Assembly (NCBI GenBank): GCA_024742415.1
Contig: JANSYN010000006.1
Coordinates: forward strand, 222,127 to 286,126
DNA from: Gammaproteobacteria bacterium
Lineage (GTDB): Bacteria; Pseudomonadota; Gammaproteobacteria; Pseudomonadales; Halieaceae
Direction: 5' to 3'
DNA length: 64,000 bases
Of the stretch, positions 35,721 through 44,989 are shown piece by piece; the first letter of the stretch is position 1, and each line of letters begins with the position of its first letter. The notes below the pieces were generated by a model that saw nothing but the letters and a program-made list of their open reading frames with translations, was not told the DNA's origin and searched no databases. The translations under genes and the position numbers were made by a program.

Positions 35721-36650
35721 ATGATGATCACCCGTCGCAAGATTCTACAGATTCCGGCTGTAACGCTGGCACTGCCCTCGATGGGCTTGCTGGCCGCTGA
35801 TCCGACACCCGACGCGCCTGCCCTGGACGCCCGACCAATACCCAGCACCGGGGAGTTGATTCCCGCCGTTGGCATGGGCACATCCCGCACTTTCAACACC
35901 GACGCCAACAGCACTGCGCTGCAGAATCTTACGGCCGTGATGCGCGCGTTCAGCGCAGGGCAAGGCACTGTGATTGACTCCTCGCCCATGTACGGCCAGG
36001 CGGAGGAGCGCGTTGGCGATGTATTGCGCAGCCTCACCCCGCGACCGGCGATTTTTGCAGCCACCAAGGTCTGGACCGAGGGCAAGGCAGAGGGTATTGC
36101 GCAGATGGAAACCTCGGCAAAGCGCATGGGCGTGGAGCGCTTCGATCTTATCGCGGTGCACAATCTCAAAGACTGGAAAACACAGCTACAGACCCTCAAG
36201 GAATGGAAAGCGGCGGGCAAGGTACGCTACATCGGCATTACGACCTCACATGGGCGTGCACACGACGAGTTCCTGCAGATCATGCAGAGCGAGCCGCTGG
36301 ACTTTGTGCAGTTCAGCTACAACATCCAGGACAGGTTTGCCGAGCAACGCCTGTTCCCCACCGCCCGCGACCGGGGCATTGCGGTGATGGTCAACAGGCC
36401 ATTCCAGCGCGGGGAGCTGTTCAGCAAGGTCAAGGGAAAGCCAGTGCCGGAGTTCGCGCGCGAGTTCAACTGTCATACCTGGGGCCAGTTTTTCCTCAAG
36501 TTTGCGCTGTCTGAGCCCGGTGCCACCTGTGTTATCCCGGCAAGCTCGAAAGTCGAACACATGATAGACAACATGGGCGCCAACTTTGGTCGCATGCCGA
36601 CTACAGTAGAACGCATAAAAATGGTAAGAGCGGCACTGAAGAGTTTCTAA
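35721..36650 (+). CDS. Exported aldo/keto reductase (Tat signal)
   Basis: The N-terminus MMITRRKILQIPAVTLALPSMGLLAA has a twin-arginine motif, so the 309-residue product is likely exported folded with its NADP(H). The catalytic domain shows an AKR pattern: AVGMGTSRTF, DSSPMYGQAEERVGD (catalytic Asp/Tyr), ATKVWTEGK (Lys) and DLIAVHNLKDW (His), then a C-terminal VIPASSKVEHMIDNMGANFG. Substrate unknown. The stop codon is separated from the next start by only 1 nt, so it forms a two-gene unit with a nucleotide-carrier-like membrane protein. Confidence 0.85.
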   Translation: MMITRRKILQIPAVTLALPSMGLLAADPTPDAPALDARPIPSTGELIPAVGMGTSRTFNTDANSTALQNLTAVMRAFSAGQGTVIDSSPMYGQAEERVGDVLRSLTPRPAIFAATKVWTEGKAEGIAQMETSAKRMGVERFDLIAVHNLKDWKTQLQTLKEWKAAGKVRYIGITTSHGRAHDEFLQIMQSEPLDFVQFSYNIQDRFAEQRLFPTARDRGIAVMVNRPFQRGELFSKVKGKPVPEFAREFNCHTWGQFFLKFALSEPGATCVIPASSKVEHMIDNMGANFGRMPTTVERIKMVRAALKSF

Positions 36651-36651
36651 T

Positions 36652-37974
36652 ATGAGTAACAACAACGTTCCATTCATACGTAAGCTGCTGATGTACGCCT
36701 GCGATATCCAGCCACAGGAAACACGCGTCACACTGGCATCTTTCACCCTCGTCATGATGATGATGGGCTCCTATTACATTCTCAAACCCGTGCGCGACGC
36801 GATGGCCTCCGACTGGACCGATGCCGAGGTCAGCTGGCTGTGGACGGCCACCTTCTTCTTCAGCTTCATCGCCGTGTCCCTCTACGGGATCGCCATTAGC
36901 CGCGTGCGTTTCAAACGGCTCGTTCCTGCGGTCTACGGGTTTTTTGCGCTGAGTTTCGTACTGTTCTACCTGGGCACACAGTGGGTGGCTGAGCGCACCT
37001 CACTGGACAAGAGCTTCTACGTCTGGATCAGTCTGTTCAGCCTGTTCCACATCTCGGTGTTCTGGAGCTTCATGGCAGACACGTTCTCCAGGCCCCAATC
37101 CATGCGTCTGTTCGCGTTCATCGGCGCCGGCGCCAGTATCGGCGGTCTGCTGGGGCCCGCTATTGCCACTTTCCTGGCTGGCGACCTGGGCACCGATAAC
37201 CTCATGCTGATTGCCTCGGCAATGATGGTGTTGGCGCTGCCGCTGGTGAGCTGGGTGCAGCATCTCAAACTCACTGACCTCAACAATGCAGGCGTCAAGG
37301 CCGACGCTCGCGACCTCCAGTACATCGGCGGTAATCCGCTGGCGGGGTTTAACGACTTTATCAAGAGCCCCTACCTGCTCGGAATCGGATTGTTCATCTT
37401 CCTGTACACCTCGATCAGTTCCTTCGTCTACTTCGAGCTGAAGAACCTGCTCGAAGTGTATGAGCAGGAAACACGCGCGCAAATCTGGGCAGGCATGGAC
37501 CTGGCCGTCAATTCGCTTACCATTGTCATTGCCGCGTTCGCCACAGGGCGAATCGCCAAGCGCTTCGGACTGGCCATCACGCTGTCTTCCGTGCCCGTGA
37601 TCGTCGGTGCGGGCATGCTGATCCTTTCTGCGCTGCCCATGGTGGCAGTAGTGGTTGCGTTGCAGGTGGTAAGACGCGCGGGCAACTTTGCCATTTCGCG
37701 GCCGGCGCGCGAAATGCTGTTCACCGCCGTCGACAGGGAGACCCGTTTCAAGGCCAAGCCGGTGATCGATATTGTGATTTATCGCGGCGGCGACATGCTC
37801 AATGCATGGGCATTTACCCTGCTGACGCAGGGCCTGGGGCTTGGGCTGGCCGCCGTTGCCGCTGTAGGCGCCGGCATCGCTCTGCTCTGGGCTGCAACCG
37901 GCTGGTACCTGGGCAAGCACTTTCACAGCCTGGAACCTGAACCCGCAGGCGCGGCAGCACAGGCGACAAGTTGA
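36652..37974 (+). CDS. NTT/Npt-type nucleotide carrier-like MFS membrane protein
   Basis: The 440-residue protein has about 12 hydrophobic segments. Its N-terminus (LASFTLVMMMMGSYYILKPVRDAMASDW) is characteristic of the ADP/ATP translocase-like (NTT/Npt1) branch of the major facilitator superfamily. Classical NTTs exchange nucleotides in intracellular bacteria and plastids, but related proteins are frequent in free-living proteobacteria, where the substrate is unknown. The Lys/Arg pair in the first helix (KPVRD) is conserved in the family. It is translationally close-coupled to the exported AKR gene. Confidence 0.82.
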   Translation: MSNNNVPFIRKLLMYACDIQPQETRVTLASFTLVMMMMGSYYILKPVRDAMASDWTDAEVSWLWTATFFFSFIAVSLYGIAISRVRFKRLVPAVYGFFALSFVLFYLGTQWVAERTSLDKSFYVWISLFSLFHISVFWSFMADTFSRPQSMRLFAFIGAGASIGGLLGPAIATFLAGDLGTDNLMLIASAMMVLALPLVSWVQHLKLTDLNNAGVKADARDLQYIGGNPLAGFNDFIKSPYLLGIGLFIFLYTSISSFVYFELKNLLEVYEQETRAQIWAGMDLAVNSLTIVIAAFATGRIAKRFGLAITLSSVPVIVGAGMLILSALPMVAVVVALQVVRRAGNFAISRPAREMLFTAVDRETRFKAKPVIDIVIYRGGDMLNAWAFTLLTQGLGLGLAAVAAVGAGIALLWAATGWYLGKHFHSLEPEPAGAAAQATS

Positions 37975-38083
37975 ATAGTTAAGCCAAGGCTCGCTGCGTT
38001 CGCGTATTGGGCGGCGGAAACACACGCATTGGCAGCACTGAGACTATACTCGCGGCAATGGTTGTTAACGAAGGTACAGCAGC

Positions 38084-39172
38084 ATGGCAAAAACTGTAGA
38101 TTACGAACTGGGCCCCAACACGTTTCCGCGCGGGTGGTTTGTGGTTGCCGAAAGCTCCGAACTCGACAAAGGCCCTATGGCCGTGAGCTACTTCGGACAG
38201 GATTTTGCGCTCTATCGAGGCGAGAGCGGACGCCCGGTCATGCTCGACGCCTACTGCGCCCACATGGGTACGCACCTGACCGCCAGCACCAGTGCCATGA
38301 TCGTCAAGAATGGCGAGCAGATAGAAGGCGACTCCATTCGCTGCCCCTACCACGGCTGGCGCTACAATGCTGAGGGTGATGTCGACGACATCCCCTACCA
38401 CGATGGCCCCTGTCCCAAATCTGCCTCGATCCGCTCTTATCCGGTGGTCGACAACATGGGCTGCATCATGGCCTGGTACGACCCGGAAGGCCGCGAGCCC
38501 GACTACCCCGCCCCGTTCCTGCCCGAATGGGACGACCCGCAGTGGGTACGCTGGGAACTGGACCACCTCGGTGAGTTGCACATCCACCCACAGGAAATTC
38601 TCGACAACATGGCCGACGTGCGCCACCTCGGCCCCACCCACGGCGCGCCCAGCGAGTACTTCGAGAACGAATTCAAGGATCACCTGTGCATACAGCGCCA
38701 GGGTGGCCCAATGCAGCTTTACCAGACGTATCTTTACACCACGACCTGGTACACCGGTCCGGGGATACTCCTGTCCAAGCAGGTGTTTGGCGATAACGTT
38801 ATCTATGAGCTGATCGCCAACACGCCGGTGGAAGATGGCGTGTCAAAATGCTTCCACGGCTGCCTGTATAAAGGCAGCGCTGCTACTGCCACGGAGGAAG
38901 ACGTCGCTGCTGCGAAGCAGGCGCAGGCTGGCGCGCTCGAAGCCTTCGGTGCCGATTTTAACGTGTGGGCGAACAAGCGTCCGGCGCTGAAAATCATGCA
39001 GCTCAAAACAGACGGCCCCTTCAAGATCAACCGCAAATGGTATTCGCAGTTCTACGCGACACCCGAGCAGGCCGCCGAGATACGCAAAGAAGTCAACGGC
39101 GTGGTGGGCACACAAGGCATGGCATCGCCCGCCGATGCCAACCACAGCATCGACGAAGGCCTGCCCCTGTAA
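38084..39172 (+). CDS. Rieske non-heme iron oxygenase, KshA-like
   Basis: The 362-residue protein has a Rieske [2Fe-2S] domain with CAHMGTHLT and CPYHGWRYN ligands. The catalytic domain carries DNMADVRHLGPTHG. Its N-x2-D-x2-H-x4-H spacing matches 3-ketosteroid 9-alpha-hydroxylase (KshA), where these residues bind the mononuclear iron and route electrons. It would need a separate reductase (KshB-type), which is not in the window. The substrate could be a steroid or another polycyclic or terpenoid compound. ATG 38084 has GAAGG upstream. It stands alone as far as the sequence shows. Confidence 0.87.
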   Translation: MAKTVDYELGPNTFPRGWFVVAESSELDKGPMAVSYFGQDFALYRGESGRPVMLDAYCAHMGTHLTASTSAMIVKNGEQIEGDSIRCPYHGWRYNAEGDVDDIPYHDGPCPKSASIRSYPVVDNMGCIMAWYDPEGREPDYPAPFLPEWDDPQWVRWELDHLGELHIHPQEILDNMADVRHLGPTHGAPSEYFENEFKDHLCIQRQGGPMQLYQTYLYTTTWYTGPGILLSKQVFGDNVIYELIANTPVEDGVSKCFHGCLYKGSAATATEEDVAAAKQAQAGALEAFGADFNVWANKRPALKIMQLKTDGPFKINRKWYSQFYATPEQAAEIRKEVNGVVGTQGMASPADANHSIDEGLPL

Positions 39173-39202
39173 CGCTGCGCTGACCAGTACGGATTTACCT
39201 GC

Positions 39203-40027
39203 ATGAGAAGACCAACCAGCACACTGTTTATTACGCTGCTAGGTGCGCTGCTCACTGCCTGTGCTACAAGCCCAACAGGCCGTTCGCAATTAATGCTGAT
39301 CTCTCCGGAATCAGCCATCGTCGAATCGCAAAAGGCCTATATCAGCACCGTGGATGAGCTGGGCAAGGAAAACAAACTCGTCAACGACCCTGTATTGGCA
39401 GACAGGGTGTCGCGCATCACCGGGCGATTGGTCAGCGTGGCGATTGAGCAGTATCCCAATACCGCCGACTGGCAGTGGAGCGTTGCCATCATCGACGACC
39501 CGAAAACAGTCAATGCCTGGTGCATGGCGGGCGGGCGTATGGCGGTCTACACCGGCCTTTTCGAGAAACTGCAGCTGACGGATGACGAGTTTGCACACAT
39601 CATGGGGCATGAAATCTCCCATGCGCTGGCCAATCACACCGCCGAGCGCATGTCGCGGGCAATGGCCACCAGCCTGGGCGTGGTTGCGGTTGGCGTGTTG
39701 TCAGACAAGCCGCTGGCCACCATGGCCGGGGCTGGCGTCGCCGCAAAACTGGCACTGGAACTGCCCAACAGCCGCACCGCAGAAGCCGAAGCCGATCAAC
39801 TGGGTATGAACATCGCCGTCACCGCGGGCTACAAACCCGAAGCGGCTGTTACCCTGTGGCAAAAAATGGGCGCGCAAAGCGGTGGCTCTCAGCCCCCTGA
39901 ATTCATGAGCACGCACCCGGCACCGGCCAACCGTGAAACCGCCCTGGGCAACATGATTCCGCAGGCACGCAAGCTCAATCCTTCCGGCAAAAAAGCGCCG
40001 GTGCATCCGATCATCATCGAAACCTGA
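39203..40027 (+). CDS. M48-family zinc metalloprotease lipoprotein (LoiP/YggG-like)
   Basis: The 274-residue protein begins with a lipoprotein signal (LFITLLGALLTACATS, lipobox LTAC). It carries the zinc site HIMGHEISHALANH (HEXXH) plus the third-ligand region SRTAEAEADQLGMNIA. M48 lipoproteins such as LoiP and BepA act in the periplasm on outer-membrane proteins. The size, about 270 residues without a TPR domain, fits LoiP rather than BepA. It starts 30 nt after the Rieske gene and may be in its transcript. Confidence 0.9.
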   Translation: MRRPTSTLFITLLGALLTACATSPTGRSQLMLISPESAIVESQKAYISTVDELGKENKLVNDPVLADRVSRITGRLVSVAIEQYPNTADWQWSVAIIDDPKTVNAWCMAGGRMAVYTGLFEKLQLTDDEFAHIMGHEISHALANHTAERMSRAMATSLGVVAVGVLSDKPLATMAGAGVAAKLALELPNSRTAEAEADQLGMNIAVTAGYKPEAAVTLWQKMGAQSGGSQPPEFMSTHPAPANRETALGNMIPQARKLNPSGKKAPVHPIIIET

Positions 40028-40039
40028 TCGGCTTTTATT

Positions 40040-40312
40040 GTGGATTGGCGCGTATTCCTTACTGTCTTCGGCGCGGTCTTCATCGCCGAACTGGGTGACA
40101 AGACCCAGCTCGCAACCATGCTCTTTGCCGCCGACAAGGACGTCAGCCCGTGGACGGTGTTCCTGGCCGCTTCAGCCGCGTTGATTGTAGCCTCGGCCAT
40201 CGGCGTTGTGGCCGGCTCGTTGTTGTCGCAGTACATCGACGAAAAGTACCTGCACTACGTGGCCGGCATCGGGTTTATCGTCATCGGTGTGTATACGCTG
40301 TACCGGGCATAA
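40040..40312 (+). CDS. GDT1/TMEM165 (UPF0016) family membrane protein, single-domain
   Basis: The 90-residue protein contains one copy of the ELGDKTQLAT signature (E-x-G-D-K/R-T) and about three hydrophobic helices. Full-length UPF0016 cation/H+ exchangers (Mn2+ or Ca2+) have two such halves, so this one probably works as a dimer or with another half. The start is GTG 40040. It begins 12 nt after the M48 gene. No second half gene is visible nearby. Confidence 0.85.
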   Translation: MDWRVFLTVFGAVFIAELGDKTQLATMLFAADKDVSPWTVFLAASAALIVASAIGVVAGSLLSQYIDEKYLHYVAGIGFIVIGVYTLYRA

Positions 40313-40381
40313 CGCGCTGCTGCCGCGCCTTACGCGAACTGCAGCGTAAGCCGCCGGGCGCGTCCGTGCCCGGCACCATTC

Positions 40382-41905
40382 TCAGCTGTAACCCAGGTCC
40401 TCGCCGCGCGCCCAGGAGGCGTGAAAGCCAAAAGGCACACGTTGCGGCATGTGCACCCGAGCGACAGGGCCCTGTGCGATGTCGGTTGCATCAAACACCA
40501 GGGTCTGCGAGTTCCAGTCGCGCGTATCGGTCACCAGGGTGATCACGTAGCCGTCATCTTCCGCACTGCTGCGATCCGCGCCGCGCCGGGGTGCAAATAC
40601 CGCCTCACTGCCGTAAACGCCGGTGCCGTAGTCCCACTGCGTTGACTGCCCGCTGTCGTTGTCGTATTTCACCAGCCCCGTAAAGCGCAGCGTATGGCCA
40701 CCCTCATGCAGCAACGGTATGCGCTGGTGATAGGAATACCGGCTTTTCACACCGTGGAAGAGGGGGTTGGACTTGTTGAATTCGGTATTGAGGTCATCGA
40801 TATCGCCTTCGCGCACCTCGCCTGTTTTCAGATTGAATCGCCAGCGGTAGGCGTTTGCCTCCAGGCGCATGTAGGCCAGCATCGATGCCAGCTCGCCTTC
40901 TCCCTCACGCACGTCGGGCATGGGGTTTGTCGAGCGGCAGCCGTCCATCACCACCCAGTCGCCGGCTTCCCAGCAGTTGGTCACATGCAGGATGTAGCAA
41001 GGCTCGCACTCAAACCAGCGCACATCGGCGCTCTGCCCGCGTCGTGGAATGATGCCAAAGCGTGTGGGAATGTCGCGGTGAAACGTCAGCACACGGTATT
41101 TGTGGCGTCGCAGTACTTCAAGATCGTGGAAGAACGGTAAATCGTGCAACACCGCATAGTTTGTCGTGAAGCCAATATCATGCGGCAGCCGCGCGCCGGG
41201 TAAATCGATGTGGGCCTGATGCACGAGCATGCCCTGGGCATCCGCGACACCATAGGTCATGTAGGGCGGCTCATCGCCGTAATCAAAAAACAGCAGCTCA
41301 CCTGACGCCCAATCAACCTTGGAATGCGCAGACATGCGCAGCTGCTCGCGCCCGGGCAATGCAAAGTGGCCCTTGGTTTCCAGCGTGTGGCTGTCCAGCC
41401 GATACGGGTGGCCGGCGTTGTACCACAGTGTCATGACGTCACCGGCGTAACTGAAAACATCGGTATTTGAGGTGTCCTTGATGCCAAACTCCGACACCGA
41501 GTAATCAAAGGGGCCCATCACGCCGGGCGATACCGAGCGACCATCTTCGCGCTCTTTTTGCAGGGCTGCGGTTTGCACGTAGCGATTGCGATAACTCACA
41601 ACCCCTTCGCGAAAGTAGACCGCGTGCACCATGCCGTCACCATCAAAGGGATGGTAACGGTTAGCCGACTCAAACACGGGGTTGGGACCATTGCGGAAAT
41701 AGGCGCCCTGCAGGTCGGCTGGAATTTCGCCTTCAACGGTCAACGCCGTTGCACTGAGCTCGTCAAGGATAGGGGCGTACGCACCGTGCAGATAAGGGTT
41801 GTCATGTTTGTAGATCCACTGCGGTGCGTCATCAAACTGCGCCACGCCGCCCAGGCAGCGCTCTGTCGTGGGGTATTGCCCTGGTGCTTTTTCTGCTGAT
41901 CCCAT
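40382..41905 (-). CDS. Carotenoid oxygenase family protein
   Basis: From ATG 41905, with AGGAAGCAGACA upstream, the 507-residue protein is a seven-bladed-propeller carotenoid cleavage oxygenase. Four iron-ligand histidines are recognisable in HSKVDWASGELLFFD, PHDIGFTTNYAVLHD, YILHVTNCWE and the final VPFGFHASWA. Family members split conjugated C=C bonds of carotenoids, retinoids or stilbenes (lignostilbene dioxygenase) with O2. RNGPNPVFE near the N-terminus is a common family motif. No signal peptide is evident. It is convergent with the GDT1-like gene. Confidence 0.92.
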   Translation of the reverse strand: MGSAEKAPGQYPTTERCLGGVAQFDDAPQWIYKHDNPYLHGAYAPILDELSATALTVEGEIPADLQGAYFRNGPNPVFESANRYHPFDGDGMVHAVYFREGVVSYRNRYVQTAALQKEREDGRSVSPGVMGPFDYSVSEFGIKDTSNTDVFSYAGDVMTLWYNAGHPYRLDSHTLETKGHFALPGREQLRMSAHSKVDWASGELLFFDYGDEPPYMTYGVADAQGMLVHQAHIDLPGARLPHDIGFTTNYAVLHDLPFFHDLEVLRRHKYRVLTFHRDIPTRFGIIPRRGQSADVRWFECEPCYILHVTNCWEAGDWVVMDGCRSTNPMPDVREGEGELASMLAYMRLEANAYRWRFNLKTGEVREGDIDDLNTEFNKSNPLFHGVKSRYSYHQRIPLLHEGGHTLRFTGLVKYDNDSGQSTQWDYGTGVYGSEAVFAPRRGADRSSAEDDGYVITLVTDTRDWNSQTLVFDATDIAQGPVARVHMPQRVPFGFHASWARGEDLGYS

Positions 41906-42093
41906 TGTCTGCTTCCTGTTTTTCGTTGGGCTGTCGGTGGGCACCGTGAGCACACCGGTGCGGGCCCCCTTGCCAAACGGCCAGCGCGGCCCTGACACGA
42001 CAACGAAGCGTCACCTGCATTGTAGCGGTGGCGCGTGTTTACACAAGCCGCCGCGTGGCCCGCCGCAACACTATAAAAACGTGCACGAAACCC

Positions 42094-43302
42094 TCACACA
42101 CGCTCAATCAACAGCGCACTGCCAGAGCCGCCAGCGCCACTGGCAGCGACCAGTCCAAGCCGCTGGTCGCGCCGCTCAAGTTCGTCCAGTAGCGTGATGG
42201 TAAGCATCGCACCGGTGGCGCCCATGGGGTGTCCCAGTGCGATCACCCCACCGTTGACGTTCATTTTGTCGGCGGGAATATGCAACTCGCGCTGTGCCTT
42301 GACCATTGTGGCGGCGAAGGCCTCGTGGATCTCGAACAGGTCTATGGCGTCCACCGTGAGGTGTTGCTCGCTCATCAGTTGGGAGGTGGCGGCAATACAG
42401 CCGCTCAGCACTTGCAGTGGCTCGTCTGCCGCCGTCGTGGCAGCGCTGATTCGGGCGCGCGGCGGCCTGCCAAGTACGCGGCCGAACTCTTTTGATCCGA
42501 CAAGCAACAGCGCCGCGCCATCGGCCATGGCCGGTGAATTACCCGCTGTGTGAATATGCTCGATGCGCTCAAGATGCGGGTAGGCCGCCAGCTGTTGCGC
42601 ATCGGCACCGCTGGCACCGAGGTCGGCAAATGCCGGATTCATCGCCTTGAGCGATTCCAGGCTGGTCTGCGGGCGCACGCATTCGTCAGCTTCAACCGCG
42701 CTGCCCCGCATGGGGTTGATCACCGGCACAAGCGATCGAAAATAACCGGCATTGATCGCATTGGCGGCGCGCTGCTGACTTTGCCAGGCGACGTGGTCAG
42801 CCTGTTCACGCGTCACGCCGCACAGAGTTGCAATAAGATCGGCTCCCGAGCCCATCAGCAGCATCTGGCAGCGCGCCGCATAGGCCGGGTCAGAAAACAC
42901 ACTGGCCTGGTCCGACAGCATCGGCGCGCGCGACATCATTTCAACGCCGCCCGCGACCACTGCCGTTGCCTGGCCAGCGCCGACCTTCAGGGCGGCGATG
43001 TTAATGGCATCGATGCTGGACGAACAAAAACGATTCACCGTGAGGCCGCTGACCTGATGCGGCCAGCCGGCATACAGTGCCGAGGTCCTGGCGATGTTGC
43101 CCGCCTGCTCCGCGTGCTGCGTGACGCACCCAAGGATCACGTCAGCCACGACACCAGGATCCAGCCCCGTGCGCGTTACCAGGGCATCGTAGAGGTGCCC
43201 GAGCAGCGCGTGCGGCGTCAGGTCATGCAGCGCACCTCCGGCTTTTGCGCGGCCGCGTACGCTGCGCACCGCATCAAAAATATAGGCATGCTCCAACTGC
43301 AT
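42094..43302 (-). CDS. Thiolase (acetyl-CoA acetyltransferase family) with Ser at second catalytic Cys
   Basis: The 402-residue protein has the thiolase motifs NRFCSSSIDAINIAAL (nucleophilic Cys), EIHEAFAATMV and GHPMGATGA. At the C-terminal signature, CAAGGLG or CIGGGQG in most thiolases, it reads SGAGGSG; the codon for the second catalytic Cys is AGT (Ser). This may reduce thiolase activity or mark a distinct subgroup. The start codon shares one base with the stop of the upstream thiolase gene (TGATG), so both are translationally coupled. It probably shortens a beta-oxidation intermediate with its partner. Confidence 0.86.
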   Translation of the reverse strand: MQLEHAYIFDAVRSVRGRAKAGGALHDLTPHALLGHLYDALVTRTGLDPGVVADVILGCVTQHAEQAGNIARTSALYAGWPHQVSGLTVNRFCSSSIDAINIAALKVGAGQATAVVAGGVEMMSRAPMLSDQASVFSDPAYAARCQMLLMGSGADLIATLCGVTREQADHVAWQSQQRAANAINAGYFRSLVPVINPMRGSAVEADECVRPQTSLESLKAMNPAFADLGASGADAQQLAAYPHLERIEHIHTAGNSPAMADGAALLLVGSKEFGRVLGRPPRARISAATTAADEPLQVLSGCIAATSQLMSEQHLTVDAIDLFEIHEAFAATMVKAQRELHIPADKMNVNGGVIALGHPMGATGAMLTITLLDELERRDQRLGLVAASGAGGSGSALLIERV

Positions 43303-44573
43303 CAGGCGCCTGCGGGGCGGGCTCTGCCGGCCGCGCCCACGCCAACGACGAAACTGACGCAGGTCGTGGTGCTGCCACCCACATTGAAGGTCATCATGTT
43401 TTCGGCGCGTGCTAGCTGGTAACCACCGGCTCGCGATGTGACTTGCCGCGCGCAGTCGAGCACCATCCGCACGCCGGTGGCACCCACAGGGTGTCCCAGG
43501 CCAATCAGCCCGCCGCTGGGATTCACGGGGAAGTCACCGTCGCGGGTGATGCGGCCGTCTTCAATCGCCTGCCAACTCTGGCCTGGTGGCGTGAGCCCCG
43601 CGTGATCAATCGCCATGTACTCAGTCATCGAAAAGCAATCATGGGTTTCCAGTCCGTCCAGTTCTGCCGGCGCTGCAAACCCGGCGCGCTGCGCCGCCTC
43701 CAGCAGGGTTGCCTGCGCATGCGGAAAGACCAGCGGGGCGTCTGCGCTCAGTGCCAGCTTCTGGTCCAGCAGGATGGGGGCTGAACGATGACCCCAACCC
43801 TTGATACGAGCGATGTCCTGCAGTTTCAGGCCGTGCCGGGCAGCGTGTTCGCGCGCGGCCTTTTCGCTGGCGAGAATCACGCAGGCCGCACCATCGGTGA
43901 TCTGGCCGCAATCCTGCTTGCGCACACGGCCTTCGATCACCGGGTTGAGCGCGTCGTCACAGCTGAATGCGCCCTCGGCAAAACGCCAATCGCGTGTTTG
44001 TGCGCGGTGGTTGTCGCGCGCGTTGGCGAAGTTCAGTTCGGCGATGCGGTTCAGGTGCTCGGCGCGTATGCCGTAACGACGATCGTATTCCTGTGTCAGC
44101 CGGTCAAACATATGGGGCCAGGGGAAATCACACTCCTCGGGCCGCGCCTCATGGCCCCACCAGGCCGCAGACCCAAGGTACTCTGCGCCGGTTTTGCCAT
44201 CCACATTGCGCATTAACTCCAGGCCCAGTACCGCCGCAACATCATAATGCCCCGCTTCGATATCGCGCATCGCCGCCAGAATGGCAATAGAGCCGGAGGC
44301 ACAGGCCGCCTCGTGGCGCGACGTGGGTATGCTTGCAAGCTCCGGGTACACCTGGCCAAAAAAACCGCCGATCAACCCCTGCCGGGTAAACAACTCGCCC
44401 ACGAAATTACCCACGTGCCCGACTTCAATCTGGGCAGGGTCTATTGCCGCGTTAGCCACGGCTTCTTCGAGCGTCTGGGCAAACATGTCGTAGATTTCCA
44501 GGCCCTCGCGGGCCCAGTTGCGGGCAAAGTCGGTCTGGCTGCCACCGAGAATATAGATATCGGGATGGTGCAT
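43302..44573 (-). CDS. SCP-x/lipid-transfer-type thiolase
   Basis: The 423-residue protein belongs to the sterol-carrier-protein-x-like thiolase group: YILGGSQTDFAR, EAACASGSIAILAA (nucleophilic Cys), ETHDCFSMTEYMAID and GHPVGATGVRMV, ending FNVGGSTTTCVSFVVG. Such thiolases often act on branched or sterol side-chain acyl-CoAs, sometimes with a small OB-fold (DUF35) partner, which is absent here. ATG 44573 has a strong AAGGAG site. It is the first gene of the coupled pair. Upstream lies a 416-nt gap shared with the divergent SnoaL-like gene, in which I recognise no gene. Confidence 0.85.
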   Translation of the reverse strand: MHHPDIYILGGSQTDFARNWAREGLEIYDMFAQTLEEAVANAAIDPAQIEVGHVGNFVGELFTRQGLIGGFFGQVYPELASIPTSRHEAACASGSIAILAAMRDIEAGHYDVAAVLGLELMRNVDGKTGAEYLGSAAWWGHEARPEECDFPWPHMFDRLTQEYDRRYGIRAEHLNRIAELNFANARDNHRAQTRDWRFAEGAFSCDDALNPVIEGRVRKQDCGQITDGAACVILASEKAAREHAARHGLKLQDIARIKGWGHRSAPILLDQKLALSADAPLVFPHAQATLLEAAQRAGFAAPAELDGLETHDCFSMTEYMAIDHAGLTPPGQSWQAIEDGRITRDGDFPVNPSGGLIGLGHPVGATGVRMVLDCARQVTSRAGGYQLARAENMMTFNVGGSTTTCVSFVVGVGAAGRARPAGA

Positions 44574-44989
44574 CGTGCACTCCTTATTGCTCTGGCTGGA
44601 CGCTCAACGGCATGACGACGACAACTCGCACAGTGATTACAGTCGGTTCCAATCACGCAACACTGTCCGCAACGTCGCAGGCGATACCTGCCGAATGTAG
44701 CGCGAATCAAAGCGCGCTGCCATGGGTGATGGGCAGGCGCCGCTGGAGAGCGCCGCGCCGCACGCTACAAAAACCCGCACACTGGCTGGTTTAGCAAACT
44801 GCCACGGGCAGCAAGATGCATTATGATTGCTCACGCTGCGCATTGCCTGGCTCCATGACGCCGCCCACGCACGGCAGCAGTAGCACAGCCATGCCTTGGT
44901 GCCTCTACCCATGGGTCACTACCGCAGGGTCAGAGAGAACAATAAACACAGGCACTAGCAACACCCCTTATACGACAAGGACTACCGTA

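Noticed and set aside
44574-44989. Possible gene or RNA in the 416-nt gap between the thiolase pair and the SnoaL-like gene
   Set aside because: No ORF with motifs, no terminator-like hairpin with T-run and no convincing promoter pair was found.
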